A stretch of 64,000 nt of DNA from Superficieibacter sp. 1612_C1 (GCF_015234305.1 NZ_JADGMI010000005.1:434001-498000); one strand, 5' to 3'; positions 46,829 to 57,815 are shown, numbered from the stretch's first letter. The notes: a model not told the origin generated them from the sequence alone. Program-made: numbers and translations.

Positions 46829-48769
46829 TCAAACCGAATATCTTTGCGAATATTTTTTTAGATTAGAGTCAAGTGGCTGGGAGGCGGCAAAAAAATCGCC
46901 CTGTCCACCCGCTACACCACACTTAGCCAGAATTAGCCATTCGCTTTTTGTCCTAATTCCACAGGCAAAAACCTGCGCTGAAGTTCCTTTGCAGGCTTCA
47001 ACCAGACTCTGTACCAACAATTGATTTTCGCTACGCTTTTCAAAATTGCGCACCAGGCCGGGATGCAATTTGATCAATGCAACGTCCAACTGCTTGATCC
47101 AACTGGTGCTAACCATCGTTAACCCCGCCTGCGTGACCGCGACGCTTACCCCCAGCGCGTTAATTAAACGAACGACCGGTTGTAAGCGGCTGATATGTTG
47201 ACAGACATCCGCCTCAGCAAGTTCAAAAATAATGCGTTTTCGATGCGATTTTTCGCATTGCATTAATGTATCACGCAGCCAACGCTGGAATCGCGGGCGG
47301 ATCAGGGCTTCAACTGATACCTGCATAGCCAGATTTTCCTGCGGCCAGAAGCCCAGAAAAGGAAGCATGCGAGAAATTTGTAACCGTTCGTACTCTTCCG
47401 CCAGACCAAATTGCAGGACAAAAGGCATATATTCCGCCGCCAGCAACTCTTCACTGCCGTCAAAAATCCGGCACAGTAATTCCCGGTGATGAACGTGGCC
47501 GTCCGCCAGCACGGCCGGCTTCTGATAAAAACGTGGCCCGCCACGGCTGATTACCTGTTCAATAAGCGTACGCCAGCGGACGTTACCACGCCCTTTCTCA
47601 GGGAGTGAATCATCATAGACCAGCCAGCTATTACCGCCCTGCAACACTGCATTACGCGCTGCCGTTTCTGCATGCCCCATCACCTGTTCCGTGGTTTGCC
47701 CGCTGCGCCAGGCGCAGATGCCGATATGCATGCTGTCTTCCCGGTCGAGTATTTTGGTTGTCGGTAGCGCATCCACGGTTTTCAACAATTGCGAGGCGAT
47801 ACCATCGGCCTCTTTTAAGGTGCGATGCGGCAACAGAACGGCAAAATCGCTACGGTGATAGCGGGCCAGCAGTGCGCCGGGATAGCGCATAATAAAGGTA
47901 GAGATGAGGTTAATTAAGGTAAAAGTATGCTCCTGGGCAGCGGCGCGGCCCCAGTTATCCGATAGCAGATCGAAATCCGGCAGACGAATAAGCATAACAA
48001 TACCGTGCGTGCCGGTTTTCTCCTGATCTTCGAGCAGCGTCGCCAGTTGGCTATCGAAAAACAGGCGGTTATTGAGCCCCGTTTTAGTGTCCTGTGCGGC
48101 ATAGGAGCGGATAAGGGTATCCATTCGACTGCGCTGTTCGCTGGCAAAATGAATTTCGGAGAGCAGCATGTCCAGCGCACTGCTGGCACGGGCGGGCCAT
48201 TCATAGACCGTACCGCGGACGCCATGCCCCCGCTCGCCGTTGAGGATCCTTGTGGCACGCATTTCCAGCAGCTCACCTCCGGCCAGTTGACGACGCAGCC
48301 AGCGGACGGCAAGGAAGATCACCAGCACCATAAAGCCTATCGCCAGGGTTAACGGCGCGGTTGTCATCAGGGAGTGAAAATAGTTGGCCATCGGGTCCTG
48401 ATAGACAAGATGGATAGTCATCCCGGGATGCTTCAATGAAGAGACGGTCTGCTCACGATAAAGGCTACTGCTGCCCAGCAACCGATAGCTTCCGGTGCGG
48501 GCATGGCTGTAAAGCACCTCTTTGCCATGGAAAAAATCGATACGCACGATATCGGCAGGCACCATGATCTCATCCAGCTGGATATCCAGTTGCTTAAAGG
48601 AGCGCGTGACCAGCCGGGTGTCGAGGATCGTGGCAACGGCGCGCACGCGCCCATCAACTTTGCTATGGATGGCGTTATAAAAACTGAGCGAACACCCTAT
48701 TAAGGTGACCAGAATGGTTAACCCAATCAGCAAGGTGATAAAAGCGGAAAACTTCGTCGTTAAACGCAT
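46829..48769 (-). CDS. csrD: RNase E specificity factor CsrD (degenerate GGDEF-EAL)
   Basis: 646 residues, as E. coli CsrD. Two N-terminal membrane helices flank a periplasmic loop, then a HAMP-like part. The GGDEF motif is replaced by HRSDF, and the EAL motif by ELLCR. These losses are normal for CsrD, which does not make or break cyclic-di-GMP but targets CsrB/CsrC RNAs for RNase E. The C-terminus LDSNLKKYSQRYSV is conserved. It is divergent from acuI. Confidence 0.95.
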   Translation of the reverse strand: MRLTTKFSAFITLLIGLTILVTLIGCSLSFYNAIHSKVDGRVRAVATILDTRLVTRSFKQLDIQLDEIMVPADIVRIDFFHGKEVLYSHARTGSYRLLGSSSLYREQTVSSLKHPGMTIHLVYQDPMANYFHSLMTTAPLTLAIGFMVLVIFLAVRWLRRQLAGGELLEMRATRILNGERGHGVRGTVYEWPARASSALDMLLSEIHFASEQRSRMDTLIRSYAAQDTKTGLNNRLFFDSQLATLLEDQEKTGTHGIVMLIRLPDFDLLSDNWGRAAAQEHTFTLINLISTFIMRYPGALLARYHRSDFAVLLPHRTLKEADGIASQLLKTVDALPTTKILDREDSMHIGICAWRSGQTTEQVMGHAETAARNAVLQGGNSWLVYDDSLPEKGRGNVRWRTLIEQVISRGGPRFYQKPAVLADGHVHHRELLCRIFDGSEELLAAEYMPFVLQFGLAEEYERLQISRMLPFLGFWPQENLAMQVSVEALIRPRFQRWLRDTLMQCEKSHRKRIIFELAEADVCQHISRLQPVVRLINALGVSVAVTQAGLTMVSTSWIKQLDVALIKLHPGLVRNFEKRSENQLLVQSLVEACKGTSAQVFACGIRTKSEWLILAKCGVAGGQGDFFAASQPLDSNLKKYSQRYSV

Positions 48770-48990
48770 CCCTGGGTTAACTCCGTCTTGTGATGAACAG
48801 CCCGGTTAATGTAAGGCCCCTCAGCCAGCAGCATTTACTTTAACGTAAGCACTAACTCGCAGATGAACTGTGAATACTATCAAACCTGAGGGATCTGGCA
48901 ATTTATTGCGTAAAGTCGGCATCGTATTTTGATTAACGAGTATAGTCTGCTGAGTAGTATTTCTAATCATTGGGCAAGTGAGGGCGGATT

Positions 48991-49965
48991 ATGCAGGCTT
49001 TACTCTTAGAACAGCAGGAAGGAAAAACGCTCGCATCGGTGCAAAACATCGATGACAACCAGCTACCGGAAGGCAACGTCACCGTAGATATTCAGTGGTC
49101 CAGCCTGAATTATAAAGATGCACTGGCCATCACGGGTAAAGGCAAAATCATCCGCCAGTTTCCGATGGTGCCAGGGATCGACTTCGCCGGAATGGTTCAC
49201 GCCAGCGAAGATCCCCGCTTTCATCCGGGTCAGCAAGTGGTGCTAACCGGCTGGGGCGTGGGAGAAAATCACTGGGGCGGCCTGGCTGAACGCGCTCGCG
49301 TGAAGGGCGACTGGCTGGTGGCACTCCCGGAAGGTCTCAACGACCGTAAGGCAATGATTATCGGCACTGCTGGCTTTACCGCAATGCTCTGCGTGATGGC
49401 GCTGGAAGAAGCGGGGATCCGTCCTCATAGTGGTGAAATCCTCGTGACCGGTGCCAGCGGCGGCGTCGGTAGCACCGCGGTAGCGCTGTTGCATAAGCTG
49501 GGTTATCAGGTGGTGGCCGTTTCCGGTCGCGAAAGCACGCATGACTATCTGCGTAATCTCGGTGCCAGCCGCATTCTGGGGCGCGATGAATTTGCCGAAA
49601 CGCGTCCGCTGGAAAAACAGCTCTGGGCTGGCGCGATTGATACCGTGGGCGATAAGGTGCTGGCGAAAGTGCTGGCGCAAATGAACTACGGCGGCTGCGT
49701 CGCGGCTTGCGGTCTGGCGGGCGGCTTTGCGCTGCCCACGACCGTAATGCCGTTTATCCTGCGCAATGTACGCTTGCAGGGCGTCGATTCGGTTATGGCT
49801 CCCGCCGCACGACGCGCCGAAGCATGGCGTCGCCTGGCGCAGGATTTGCCGGAAACGTTCTACACGCAGGCGACCACGGAAATCACTCTTGATGAAGCGC
49901 CGAAACTGGCTGAAGCCATCATTAATAACCAGGCACAGGGGCGTACGCTGGTTAAAGTGAAGTAA
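48991..49965 (+). CDS. acuI: Acrylyl-CoA reductase AcuI (YhdH)
   Basis: 324 residues, zinc-free medium-chain dehydrogenase/reductase. WSSLNYKDALAITGKG and the NADPH loop VTGASGGVGSTAVALL are present. The enzyme reduces toxic acrylyl-CoA to propionyl-CoA with NADPH. E. coli names it yhdH or acuI. The gene is 122 bases before msrP. Confidence 0.95.
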   Translation: MQALLLEQQEGKTLASVQNIDDNQLPEGNVTVDIQWSSLNYKDALAITGKGKIIRQFPMVPGIDFAGMVHASEDPRFHPGQQVVLTGWGVGENHWGGLAERARVKGDWLVALPEGLNDRKAMIIGTAGFTAMLCVMALEEAGIRPHSGEILVTGASGGVGSTAVALLHKLGYQVVAVSGRESTHDYLRNLGASRILGRDEFAETRPLEKQLWAGAIDTVGDKVLAKVLAQMNYGGCVAACGLAGGFALPTTVMPFILRNVRLQGVDSVMAPAARRAEAWRRLAQDLPETFYTQATTEITLDEAPKLAEAIINNQAQGRTLVKVK

Positions 49966-50087
49966 CCGGATGCGCGCAGAAATTTACATTTAATTAACCA
50001 ATTTTCTCGCGCGCTGACAGACTCCCTGCCATGATTGAAAGTGCGCCGCTGCCGTTCTGCTGATGGCGTACTCGCCGGGAGTCCGTT

Positions 50088-51092
50088 ATGAAGAAAGTAC
50101 GTCGCTTTACTGAAGCCGATGTCACCGCCGAATCGGCTTTTTTTATGCAGCGCCGCCAGGTTCTGCAAGCGTTGGGTATCAGCGCGGCCACCCTTAGCGT
50201 GCCTTCGATGGCGCGAGCCGATCTGCTGGACTGGTTTAAAGGCCACGATCGTCCCCCGGCACCGTCCGGTAAGCCGCTGGATTTTACGCGTCCCGCTGAG
50301 TGGCAAAGTAAACTTCCTCTCACGCCAGAAGATAAAGTCACGGGCTATAACAACTTCTACGAATTCGGGCTGGATAAAGCCGATCCCGCCGCCAATGCGG
50401 GCAGTCTGAAAACCGATCCGTGGACGCTGAAAATTGATGGCGAGGTGGCTAAACCCCTCACCCTCGATCATGACGATCTGACAAAACGCTTTCCGCTGGA
50501 GGAGCGCATTTACCGGATGCGTTGCGTAGAAGCCTGGTCAATGGTGGTGCCGTGGATCGGATTTCCGCTGCATAAACTGCTGGCCCTGGTCGAGCCCACC
50601 AGCGACGCGAAGTATGTGGCGTTTAAAACGATTTATTCGCCGGAGCAAATGCCGGGTCAGAAGGATCGTTTTATCGGCGGCGGTTTGAAGTATCCCTATG
50701 TCGAAGGATTGAGGCTGGACGAAGCGATGCACCCTCTAACCATGTTGACGACCGGCGTGTATGGTAAAGCACTGCCGCCGCAAAACGGTGCGCCAGTCCG
50801 TCTTACCGTGCCATGGAAATACGGTTTCAAAGGGATCAAATCGATCGTCAGTATTACGCTCACGCGTGAACGCCCGCCGACAACGTGGAATCTCTCAGCA
50901 CCGGATGAGTATGGTTTTTACGCCAACGTGAATCCTCACGTCGATCATCCCCGCTGGTCGCAGGCGACGGAACGCTTTATCGGTTCCGGCGGCGTACTTG
51001 ACGTCAAGCGCCAGCCGACGCTGCTGTTTAACGGCTATGCCGATCAGGTGGCATCGCTCTATAAAGGTTTAGACCTGCGGGAGAGTTTTTAG
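50088..51092 (+). CDS. msrP: Methionine sulfoxide reductase catalytic subunit MsrP (YedY)
   Basis: 334 residues, periplasmic molybdopterin enzyme that repairs oxidised methionine in envelope proteins. A Tat signal is seen at residues 21-38 ([10 protein letters not shown], then ISAATLS; Arg22-Arg23). The Mo-ligating cysteine is Cys146 ([15 protein letters not shown]). [18 protein letters not shown] is typical of the family. The stop codon is directly followed by the msrQ start. In K-12 the pair is located elsewhere, near hiuH. Confidence 0.96.
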   Translation: MKKVRRFTEADVTAESAFFMQRRQVLQALGISAATLSVPSMARADLLDWFKGHDRPPAPSGKPLDFTRPAEWQSKLPLTPEDKVTGYNNFYEFGLDKADPAANAGSLKTDPWTLKIDGEVAKPLTLDHDDLTKRFPLEERIYRMRCVEAWSMVVPWIGFPLHKLLALVEPTSDAKYVAFKTIYSPEQMPGQKDRFIGGGLKYPYVEGLRLDEAMHPLTMLTTGVYGKALPPQNGAPVRLTVPWKYGFKGIKSIVSITLTRERPPTTWNLSAPDEYGFYANVNPHVDHPRWSQATERFIGSGGVLDVKRQPTLLFNGYADQVASLYKGLDLRESF

Positions 51093-51692
51093 GTGCGATT
51101 AACGGCAAAACAGATCGTCTGGCTGAAAGTGGTGCTGCATCTGGCCGCCTTTTTGCCGCTGGTATGGCTGTTCTGGGCAGCGTCGCAGGGTTATTTTAGC
51201 GCCGACCCGGCCAAGGATATTCAGCATTTTACCGGTAGGATGGCTCTGAAATTACTGCTGGCGACCTTGCTCGTCACGCCGCTGACACGATACGCTAAAC
51301 AGCCATTATTGATACGCACGCGTCGCCTTTTAGGCTTATGGTGCTTTGCCTGGGCTACGCTGCATTTAACCAGCTATACGCTACTGGAACTGGGTATCAA
51401 TAATCTGTCGCTGCTGGGACAAGAGCTGGTGACCCGCCCTTATCTTACGCTGGGCGGGATAAGCTGGCTTATCCTGCTGGCGCTGGCGATTACCTCTCCT
51501 CAGATTATGCAGAGAAAATTAGGCCGCCGCTGGCAAAAGGTGCACAACTGCATCTATCTTGTGGCGATCCTCGCCCCGGTACATTATCTGTGGTCAGTGA
51601 AGATTTTGTCACCGCAGCCGCTGATTTATGCGGGGCTGGCACTGCTGCTTTTAGCGTGGCGTTACAAAAAGTTCCGTCAATGGCTGCGTTAG
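51093..51692 (+). CDS. msrQ: Heme-binding membrane subunit MsrQ (YedZ)
   Basis: 199 residues, six hydrophobic helices, the ferric-reductase-like heme b protein that feeds quinone electrons to MsrP. Histidines in [25 protein letters not shown] and PVHYLWSV are candidate heme ligands. The start is GTG at 51093, abutting the msrP stop, which indicates coupling. Confidence 0.94.
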   Translation: MRLTAKQIVWLKVVLHLAAFLPLVWLFWAASQGYFSADPAKDIQHFTGRMALKLLLATLLVTPLTRYAKQPLLIRTRRLLGLWCFAWATLHLTSYTLLELGINNLSLLGQELVTRPYLTLGGISWLILLALAITSPQIMQRKLGRRWQKVHNCIYLVAILAPVHYLWSVKILSPQPLIYAGLALLLLAWRYKKFRQWLR

Positions 51693-52105
51693 TGTTGAAA
51701 ATGTGCAGTTTCCCGCAGATCTTCCCTCTGTCACGCCTCTCAGAGCGAACACGGTTGATTATCTTCTCTGATAAGACCAGTATTTAGCTGCGAAATGCTA
51801 CGAACTCGTTATAATGTGCGACTTCAATTTTCCTGACCGGGGATTTATCACCCCGAAAAGGTGACAATTGCGCATTGAAGGTATATTTTGTTTTTTGCCG
51901 GACAATAGCCGACGATGGCGACACAATAGCTGGCTACTCAGCTATTTTCCATGTGAATGGTTGATAGCGGATCTGCCCGGTAACCGGGCGGCAACGAGGG
52001 GTTTTACTCCTCATTGACCGTAAGAAACCGGTTATTTTTATGCTTTACAGACGGCGATAACAAGCCTGTCACAATCACACTAAACAAAGAGTACGGAACC
52101 CACTC
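51693..52105 (+). promoter_or_regulatory. accBC promoter and long leader
   Basis: A TATAAT at 51810-51815 is the best -10. It would give a leader of about 285 bases, consistent with the long accB leader known in E. coli. Hairpins are seen at 51836-51857 (CCGGGG/CCCCGA type) and 51976-51990 (GCCCGGT/ACCGGGC). In E. coli AccB represses its own operon. No gene, including aroQ which some relatives carry here, is present. Confidence 0.6.
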
Positions 52106-52576
52106 ATGGATATTCGTAAGATTAAAAAACTGATCGAGCTGGTTGAAGAATCAGGCATCTCCGAACTGGAAATTTCTGAAGGCGAAGAGTCAGTACGCAT
52201 CAGTCGTGCTGCGCCGAACGCTGGTTTTCCAGTGATGCAACAGGCGTATGCTGCGCCCGTTATGCAGCAGCCAGCTTTGTCTAACGCTGTAGCTCCAGCG
52301 GCGGCTCCTTCCATGGAAGCGCCAGCAGCGGCAGAAATCAGTGGTCACATCGTACGTTCCCCAATGGTCGGTACGTTCTACCGCACCCCAAGCCCGGACG
52401 CCAAAGCGTTCATCGAAGTGGGCCAAAAAGTGAATGTGGGCGACACCCTGTGCATCGTTGAAGCAATGAAAATGATGAACCAGATCGAAGCCGACAAAGC
52501 GGGCGTGGTGAAAGCTATTCTGCTCGAAACAGGGCAACCGGTAGAATTTGACGAGCCGCTGGTCGTCATCGAGTAA
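52106..52576 (+). CDS. accB: Biotin carboxyl carrier protein of acetyl-CoA carboxylase
   Basis: 156 residues. The C-terminal biotinyl domain carries the biotinylated lysine Lys122 in [10 protein letters not shown], and [13 protein letters not shown] begins the fold. The linker is rich in Ala and Pro ([13 protein letters not shown]). It carries biotin between AccC and AccAD in fatty acid synthesis. It is ten bases before accC. Confidence 0.98.
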   Translation: MDIRKIKKLIELVEESGISELEISEGEESVRISRAAPNAGFPVMQQAYAAPVMQQPALSNAVAPAAAPSMEAPAAAEISGHIVRSPMVGTFYRTPSPDAKAFIEVGQKVNVGDTLCIVEAMKMMNQIEADKAGVVKAILLETGQPVEFDEPLVVIE

Positions 52577-52586
52577 CGAGGCGAAC

Positions 52587-53936
52587 ATGCTGGATAAAAT
52601 TGTCATCGCTAACCGTGGCGAGATCGCACTGCGTATTCTTCGTGCCTGCAAAGAGCTGGGCATCAAGACTGTCGCGGTACACTCCACTGCGGATCGCGAT
52701 TTAAAACACGTATTGCTGGCGGATGAGACCGTTTGTATCGGCCCTGCTCCGTCTGTGAAAAGCTATCTGAACATCCCGGCTATCATCAGCGCCGCTGAAA
52801 TCACCGGCGCGGTGGCAATCCATCCGGGTTACGGCTTCCTCTCTGAGAACGCCAACTTTGCCGAGCAGGTTGAACGCTCCGGCTTTATCTTCATCGGTCC
52901 GAAAGCCGAGACGATTCGCCTGATGGGCGACAAAGTGTCCGCGATCACCGCCATGAAGAAAGCTGGCGTACCGACCGTTCCGGGTTCTGACGGCCCGCTG
53001 GGCGACGATATGGATCTTAACCGCGCCCATGCCAAACGCATTGGCTACCCGGTGATTATCAAAGCGTCTGGTGGCGGCGGCGGTCGCGGTATGCGCGTTG
53101 TGCGCAGCGACGCTGAACTGGCGCAGTCCATCTCCATGACCAAAGCTGAAGCCAAAGCGGCATTCAGCAACGACATGGTGTACATGGAAAAATACCTGGA
53201 GAACCCACGCCACATCGAAATTCAGGTGCTGGCTGACGGTCAGGGTAACGCTATCTATCTGGCAGAACGCGACTGCTCTATGCAGCGCCGTCACCAGAAA
53301 GTCGTTGAAGAAGCGCCAGCGCCGGGCATCACGCCGGAACTGCGTCGCTACATCGGCGAGCGTTGCTCGAAAGCATGCGTGGATATCGGCTATCGCGGCG
53401 CGGGTACGTTTGAGTTCCTGTTTGAAAACGGTGAGTTCTACTTCATTGAGATGAACACCCGTATTCAGGTTGAGCACCCGGTTACCGAAATGATCACCGG
53501 CGTTGACCTGATCAAAGAACAGTTACGTATTGCTGCGGGTCAGCCGCTGTCGATCAAGCAGGACGAAGTTCAGGTAAGAGGCCATGCGGTTGAATGCCGT
53601 ATCAACGCCGAAGACCCGAACACCTTCCTGCCGAGCCCGGGTAAAATTACCCGCTTCCACGCGCCAGGCGGTTTTGGTGTGCGCTGGGAGTCTCATATTT
53701 ACGCCGGTTATACCGTACCGCCGTATTATGACTCAATGATCGGTAAGCTGATTTGTTACGGAGAAACCCGTGACATCGCTATTTCCCGCATGAAAAATGC
53801 GTTGCAGGAGCTGATCATCGACGGTATTAAAACCAACGTTGATCTGCAAACGCGCATCATGAACGACGAGCACTTCCAGAATGGTGGAACCAACATTCAC
53901 TATCTGGAGAAAAAACTCGGCTTGCAGGAAAAGTAA
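52587..53936 (+). CDS. accC: Biotin carboxylase subunit of acetyl-CoA carboxylase
   Basis: 449 residues, ATP-grasp enzyme. The start [20 protein letters not shown] at 52587 matches E. coli; a longer frame overlaps accB. The glycine-rich ATP loop is [14 protein letters not shown], and the metal site includes [26 protein letters not shown]. It carboxylates biotin on AccB with bicarbonate and ATP. A terminator follows. Confidence 0.98.
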   Translation: MLDKIVIANRGEIALRILRACKELGIKTVAVHSTADRDLKHVLLADETVCIGPAPSVKSYLNIPAIISAAEITGAVAIHPGYGFLSENANFAEQVERSGFIFIGPKAETIRLMGDKVSAITAMKKAGVPTVPGSDGPLGDDMDLNRAHAKRIGYPVIIKASGGGGGRGMRVVRSDAELAQSISMTKAEAKAAFSNDMVYMEKYLENPRHIEIQVLADGQGNAIYLAERDCSMQRRHQKVVEEAPAPGITPELRRYIGERCSKACVDIGYRGAGTFEFLFENGEFYFIEMNTRIQVEHPVTEMITGVDLIKEQLRIAAGQPLSIKQDEVQVRGHAVECRINAEDPNTFLPSPGKITRFHAPGGFGVRWESHIYAGYTVPPYYDSMIGKLICYGETRDIAISRMKNALQELIIDGIKTNVDLQTRIMNDEHFQNGGTNIHYLEKKLGLQEK

Positions 53937-53981
53937 TGGATGAGCGTTGGCGCGGTTCGCCGCGCCTGACAGCCATATGAT

Positions 53982-54017
53982 TAACGCCAGGCGGTTTATT
54001 ACAGCCTGGCGTTTTTA
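53982..54017 (+). terminator. Terminator of accBC
   Basis: AACGCCAGGC (53983-53992) pairs with GCCTGGCGTT (54004-54013), followed by a T-run. Confidence 0.9.
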
Positions 54018-54211
54018 TTTGATGGGATGAGCAGTAACCGATTGTTTCGCCCGGTTAAATAAACCTGAGCCCCCGTAGCACGCTCTTCATCGCTTTTGTC
54101 AGGAATGTCGTTGGCTGCTCTACTGTGCGCGTGACTCGCTACTGTGCTGCTGATAATCCCGACCTGCTGGCAGGCGAGTATCACGGTGTGCGGCATCTGC
54201 TCGCCCTCCAT
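53999..54211 (-). CDS. Candidate small ORF with a strong ribosome binding site
   Basis: A 70-codon frame between accC and yhdT on the opposite strand. The ATG at 54211 has AGGAGG 12 bases upstream. A second ATG at 54196 has GGAGGG at a better distance and would give 65 residues, starting MPHTVILACQQVG. I do not recognise the product: it has no membrane helix or clear motif, and it ends RNNRLLLIPSNKNARL. The 3' end runs through the accBC terminator, which argues against a normal gene. Kept as a candidate only. The rest of the 53937-54333 gap shows nothing else but the yhdT promoter region. Confidence 0.25.
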   Translation of the reverse strand: MEGEQMPHTVILACQQVGIISSTVASHAHSRAANDIPDKSDEERATGAQVYLTGRNNRLLLIPSNKNARL

Positions 54212-54333
54212 TTGAATAGTTAACCTCCTCTTTCCGCTGTATCCTCGCCGGATAGAGCGGAAAATCTTTGGGTAATACCCTCTCTATCCGTACAATCACC
54301 GCAGAATAACGACATTTCTGACTCTGGAAAGCT

Positions 54334-54576
54334 ATGAATAAACGTTTTGCTCAGGCTCATAAAGAGGCGCGCTGGGCGCTGTGGTTAACGCTTCTTTACC
54401 TTGCCGCATGGTTGGTGGGCGCTTACTTACCCAGTTCGGCACAGGGGATAACCGGTCTGCCGCACTGGTTTGAGATGGCCTGTCTGCTGATCCCACTGGT
54501 CTTTATTGTGCTGTGCTGGGCGATGGTAAAATTTATCTATCGCGATATTTCGCTGGAGGATGACGATGCAGCCTGA
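54334..54576 (+). CDS. yhdT: Small inner-membrane protein YhdT
   Basis: 80 residues with two hydrophobic helices (WALWLTLLYLAAWLVGAYL and MACLLIPLVFIVLCWAMV), DUF997. It overlaps panF by 11 bases, the same arrangement as many two-gene sodium symporter loci where this small protein accompanies the carrier. The function is unknown; a helper role for PanF is plausible. Confidence 0.93.
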   Translation: MNKRFAQAHKEARWALWLTLLYLAAWLVGAYLPSSAQGITGLPHWFEMACLLIPLVFIVLCWAMVKFIYRDISLEDDDAA

Positions 54577-56017
54577 AGTGATCCTGCCGCTTATCGCGTA
54601 TCTATTGATCGTGTTTGGCGTGTCGGTTTATGCCATGCGTAAACGGGCAACGGGCAATTTTTTAAACGAGTATTTCCTCGGCAGCCGCTCAATGGGCGGC
54701 GTGGTGCTGGCGATGACGCTGACGGCGACGTATATCAGCGCCAGCTCATTTATCGGCGGCCCCGGCGCGGCGTATAAATACGGGCTGGGCTGGGTACTGC
54801 TGGCGATGATTCAGCTCCCTGCTATCTGGCTCTCGCTCGGTATTCTCGGCAAAAAATTCGCTATCCTTGCCCGCCGTTATAATGCCGTAACGCTGAACGA
54901 TATGCTGTTTGCCCGTTACCGTAGCCGTCTGCTGGTCTGGCTGGCAAGCCTGAGTCTGCTGGTCGCGTTTGTCGGCGCGATGACGGTACAGTTTATCGGC
55001 GGCGCGCGTTTGCTGGAGACGGCGGCGGGCATACCCTATGAAACCGGCCTGCTGATCTTCGGGGTTAGCATCGCGCTCTATACCGCTTTCGGCGGATTTC
55101 GCGCCAGCGTGCTCAACGATACCTTACAGGGTATGGTCATGCTGATCGGCACCATTGTATTGCTGGTAGGCGTGGTACATGCGGCTGGCGGCCTGGGCCA
55201 TGCGGTTGAAACGCTGAAAACTATCGATCCGAAGCTGGTTTCCCCTCAGGGCGCGGAGGATATTCTCTCGCCGACCTTTATGACCTCTTTCTGGGTGCTG
55301 GTATGTTTTGGCGTAATCGGCCTGCCGCACACCGCCGTGCGCTGTATCTCCTATAAAGACAGTAAAGCCGTTCATCGCGGGATCATTATTGGCACTATCG
55401 TCGTGGCGATTTTGATGTTCGGCATGCACCTGGCCGGCGCGCTGGGACGCGCGGTGATCCCCAACCTGACGGTGCCGGATCTGGTGATTCCGACGTTAAT
55501 GGTCAACGTCCTGCCACCGTTTGCCGCCGGGATTTTCCTCGCCGCACCCATGGCAGCAATTATGTCGACCATTAACGCCCAGTTGCTGCAAAGTTCTGCG
55601 ACTATCATTAAAGATCTGTATCTGAATGTGCGTCCGGAACAGTTGCAAAACGAACGTCGGCTTAAACGTATGTCGGCGGTAATTACGCTGATTCTGGGCG
55701 CGTTGCTACTACTTGCCGCATGGCGTCCGCCTGAGATGATCATCTGGCTGAACCTGCTGGCCTTCGGCGGGCTGGAAGCGGTTTTCCTGTGGCCGCTGGT
55801 GCTGGGGCTGTACTGGGAGCGCGCCAATGCCGCAGGCGCGCTAAGCGCGATGATAGTTGGCGGGGTGCTTTATGCTGCACTCGCCTCCTTTAATATTCAG
55901 TATCTGGGCTTTCATCCGATCGTCCCTGCATTACTGTTAAGTTTGCTGGCGTTTGTGGTAGGTAACCGTTTCGGTCATCCTGTACCGCAAGCAGCCGTCA
56001 TTTCTTCTGATAAATAA
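54566..56017 (+). CDS. panF: Sodium/pantothenate symporter
   Basis: 483 residues, SSS family, about thirteen hydrophobic helices. Start [13 protein letters not shown] at 54566 (within the yhdT stop region) matches E. coli. [16 protein letters not shown] and [19 protein letters not shown] are family segments. It takes up pantothenate for coenzyme A with sodium. prmA follows after 11 bases. Confidence 0.97.
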   Translation: MQPEVILPLIAYLLIVFGVSVYAMRKRATGNFLNEYFLGSRSMGGVVLAMTLTATYISASSFIGGPGAAYKYGLGWVLLAMIQLPAIWLSLGILGKKFAILARRYNAVTLNDMLFARYRSRLLVWLASLSLLVAFVGAMTVQFIGGARLLETAAGIPYETGLLIFGVSIALYTAFGGFRASVLNDTLQGMVMLIGTIVLLVGVVHAAGGLGHAVETLKTIDPKLVSPQGAEDILSPTFMTSFWVLVCFGVIGLPHTAVRCISYKDSKAVHRGIIIGTIVVAILMFGMHLAGALGRAVIPNLTVPDLVIPTLMVNVLPPFAAGIFLAAPMAAIMSTINAQLLQSSATIIKDLYLNVRPEQLQNERRLKRMSAVITLILGALLLLAAWRPPEMIIWLNLLAFGGLEAVFLWPLVLGLYWERANAAGALSAMIVGGVLYAALASFNIQYLGFHPIVPALLLSLLAFVVGNRFGHPVPQAAVISSDK

Positions 56018-56028
56018 AGAGTTTTGCC

Positions 56029-56910
56029 ATGCCGTGGATCCAACTGAAACTAAATACAACCGGCGCGAATGCCGAAGAACTGAGCGATGCGCTGATGGAA
56101 GCCGGTGCGGTGTCCATTACCTTCCAGGACACGCATGACACGCCAGTATTTGAACCGCTGCCGGGTGAAACACGTCTGTGGGGCGATACCGATGTTATCG
56201 GTCTGTTTGATGCGGAAACCGATATGAAAGAGGTGGTTGCCGCGCTGGAACTGCATCCGCTGCTGGGTGCCGGTTTTATCCATAAAATCGAGCAGCTGGA
56301 AGATAAAGACTGGGAGCGTGAATGGATGGATAACTTTCACCCGATGCGCTTCGGCGAGCGCCTGTGGATCTGCCCGAGCTGGCGCGAGGTGCCCGACGAA
56401 AACGCCGTCAACGTGATGCTCGATCCAGGTCTGGCGTTTGGTACCGGCACGCATCCCACGACTTCACTGTGTTTACAGTGGCTGGACGGGCTGGATCTCA
56501 GCGGTAAAACAGTGATCGATTTTGGTTGTGGCTCCGGCATTCTGGCCATTGCGGCGCTAAAACTGGGCGCGGCAAAGGCCATCGGTATTGATATCGATCC
56601 GCAGGCTATCCAGGCCAGCCGCGCTAACGCCGAGCGTAACGGTGTTTCTGAGCACCTTGAGCTCTATCTGCCGCAGGATCAGCCGGAAACCATGCAGGCG
56701 GACGTGGTGGTCGCCAACATCCTCGCAGGCCCGCTACGTGAGCTTGCGCCGCTCATCAGCGTGCTGCCGGTCCAGGGAGGATTGCTGGGACTGTCGGGTA
56801 TTCTCGCCACTCAGGCCGAAAGCGTCTGCGAAGCCTATGCCAGTCTCTTCACGCTCGATCCCGTCGTTGAGAAAGAAGAGTGGTGCCGGATCACCGGGCG
56901 TAAACAGTAA
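56029..56910 (+). CDS. prmA: Ribosomal protein L11 methyltransferase
   Basis: 293 residues. The SAM-binding motif [19 protein letters not shown] is in the C-terminal Rossmann domain, followed by [11 protein letters not shown], the NxLAGPL catalytic segment. The N-terminal alpha-beta domain recognises L11. It trimethylates L11. It is co-transcribed with panF. Confidence 0.97.
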   Translation: MPWIQLKLNTTGANAEELSDALMEAGAVSITFQDTHDTPVFEPLPGETRLWGDTDVIGLFDAETDMKEVVAALELHPLLGAGFIHKIEQLEDKDWEREWMDNFHPMRFGERLWICPSWREVPDENAVNVMLDPGLAFGTGTHPTTSLCLQWLDGLDLSGKTVIDFGCGSGILAIAALKLGAAKAIGIDIDPQAIQASRANAERNGVSEHLELYLPQDQPETMQADVVVANILAGPLRELAPLISVLPVQGGLLGLSGILATQAESVCEAYASLFTLDPVVEKEEWCRITGRKQ

Positions 56911-56919
56911 TCTCTGCAC

Positions 56920-56950
56920 GCACAGCGTGACCGTCCTGGTCACGTTGTGC
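56920..56950 (+). terminator. Hairpin after prmA
   Basis: GCACAGCGTGACC and GGTCACGTTGTGC form a 12-13 bp stem with a five-base loop, just past the prmA stop. There is no T-run. Confidence 0.65.
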
Positions 56951-57074
56951 CGTCATCACTCCTCATTGATATCACATTTTTTATCATTATCCCCTGCGTT
57001 TTAAAGGTTATAATGCCTTGCTAATCGTTTGATTTTATAAATCAATTCAATCTTTATCAGGGAAATGATAAACC

Positions 57075-57815
57075 ATGAAACGTTCACTATATCCTGCCGC
57101 TATTTTACTGGTAAACCTCCTGCCCGGCCTTGCCATGGCTTCCCACTGGGGCTATGAAGGCGAAGGCTCACCTGAGCACTGGAGTGAAGTTAGCGCTGAA
57201 AACCAGCTTTGCCAGCAGGGGATGAACCAGTCTCCGATTGATATCAACACCACTTATAAAGCGCATATTAACCCGCTAAAAAATAGCTACATCGACGGCC
57301 CGGTCAGCATTATCAATAACGGGCATACCGTGCAGGCTAATTTCGCTGACGGGGCGAAAGACAGCATAAAAATTGACGGGGTAGTTTATACGCTTCAGCA
57401 ACTCCACTTTCATGCACCCGCCGAAAACACGATACACGGCAAGCACTACCCGATGGAAATGCACCTGGTGCATAAAAATGCCGAAGGTGAAGTTGCCGTT
57501 GTGGCGGTGATGTTCACCACGGGCAAAGCCAATAGCGAGCTGGCGAAGCTCTGGAAGGCGATGCCTGCCCAGGCCGACCAGCCGCAGCCTTTAGAGAAGG
57601 GAATCGATATCAATGGGCTCCTGCCAAAGGATAAAACACACTATCGCTTCAGCGGCTCGCTCACGACGCCGCCCTGTTCTGAAGGGGTGAGCTGGCTGGT
57701 CCTGAAGACGCCTGTCACGCTGTCCGAACAGCAGTTGAAGCAATTTACCGATACTATGCACCACCATAATAATCGCCCCACTCAACCATTACATGGCCGG
57801 GTAGTTATCGAATAA
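57075..57815 (+). CDS. cah: Periplasmic alpha-carbonic anhydrase
   Basis: 246 residues, alpha-class carbonic anhydrase that interconverts carbon dioxide and bicarbonate. A signal peptide covers residues 1-22 (cut after AMA). Zinc ligands are His111 and His113 (LHFHAPAEN) and His130 (MEMHLVHKN). GSLTTPPCSEGVSWLVL is the substrate-pocket motif. Cys46 and the cysteine in PPCSEG are placed for the usual disulfide. K-12 lacks the gene; here it is between prmA and dusB with its own AT-rich promoter region. Confidence 0.94.
   Translation: MKRSLYPAAILLVNLLPGLAMASHWGYEGEGSPEHWSEVSAENQLCQQGMNQSPIDINTTYKAHINPLKNSYIDGPVSIINNGHTVQANFADGAKDSIKIDGVVYTLQQLHFHAPAENTIHGKHYPMEMHLVHKNAEGEVAVVAVMFTTGKANSELAKLWKAMPAQADQPQPLEKGIDINGLLPKDKTHYRFSGSLTTPPCSEGVSWLVLKTPVTLSEQQLKQFTDTMHHHNNRPTQPLHGRVVIE

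Noticed and set aside
46829-48769. Loss of GGDEF and EAL residues in CsrD as decay
   Set aside because: Degenerate motifs are a normal feature of CsrD, and the frame and length are intact.
51693-52105. Missing aroQ before accB as a deletion
   Set aside because: The gene is present here only in some relatives, and no remnant is visible, so absence alone is not evidence of a recent loss.
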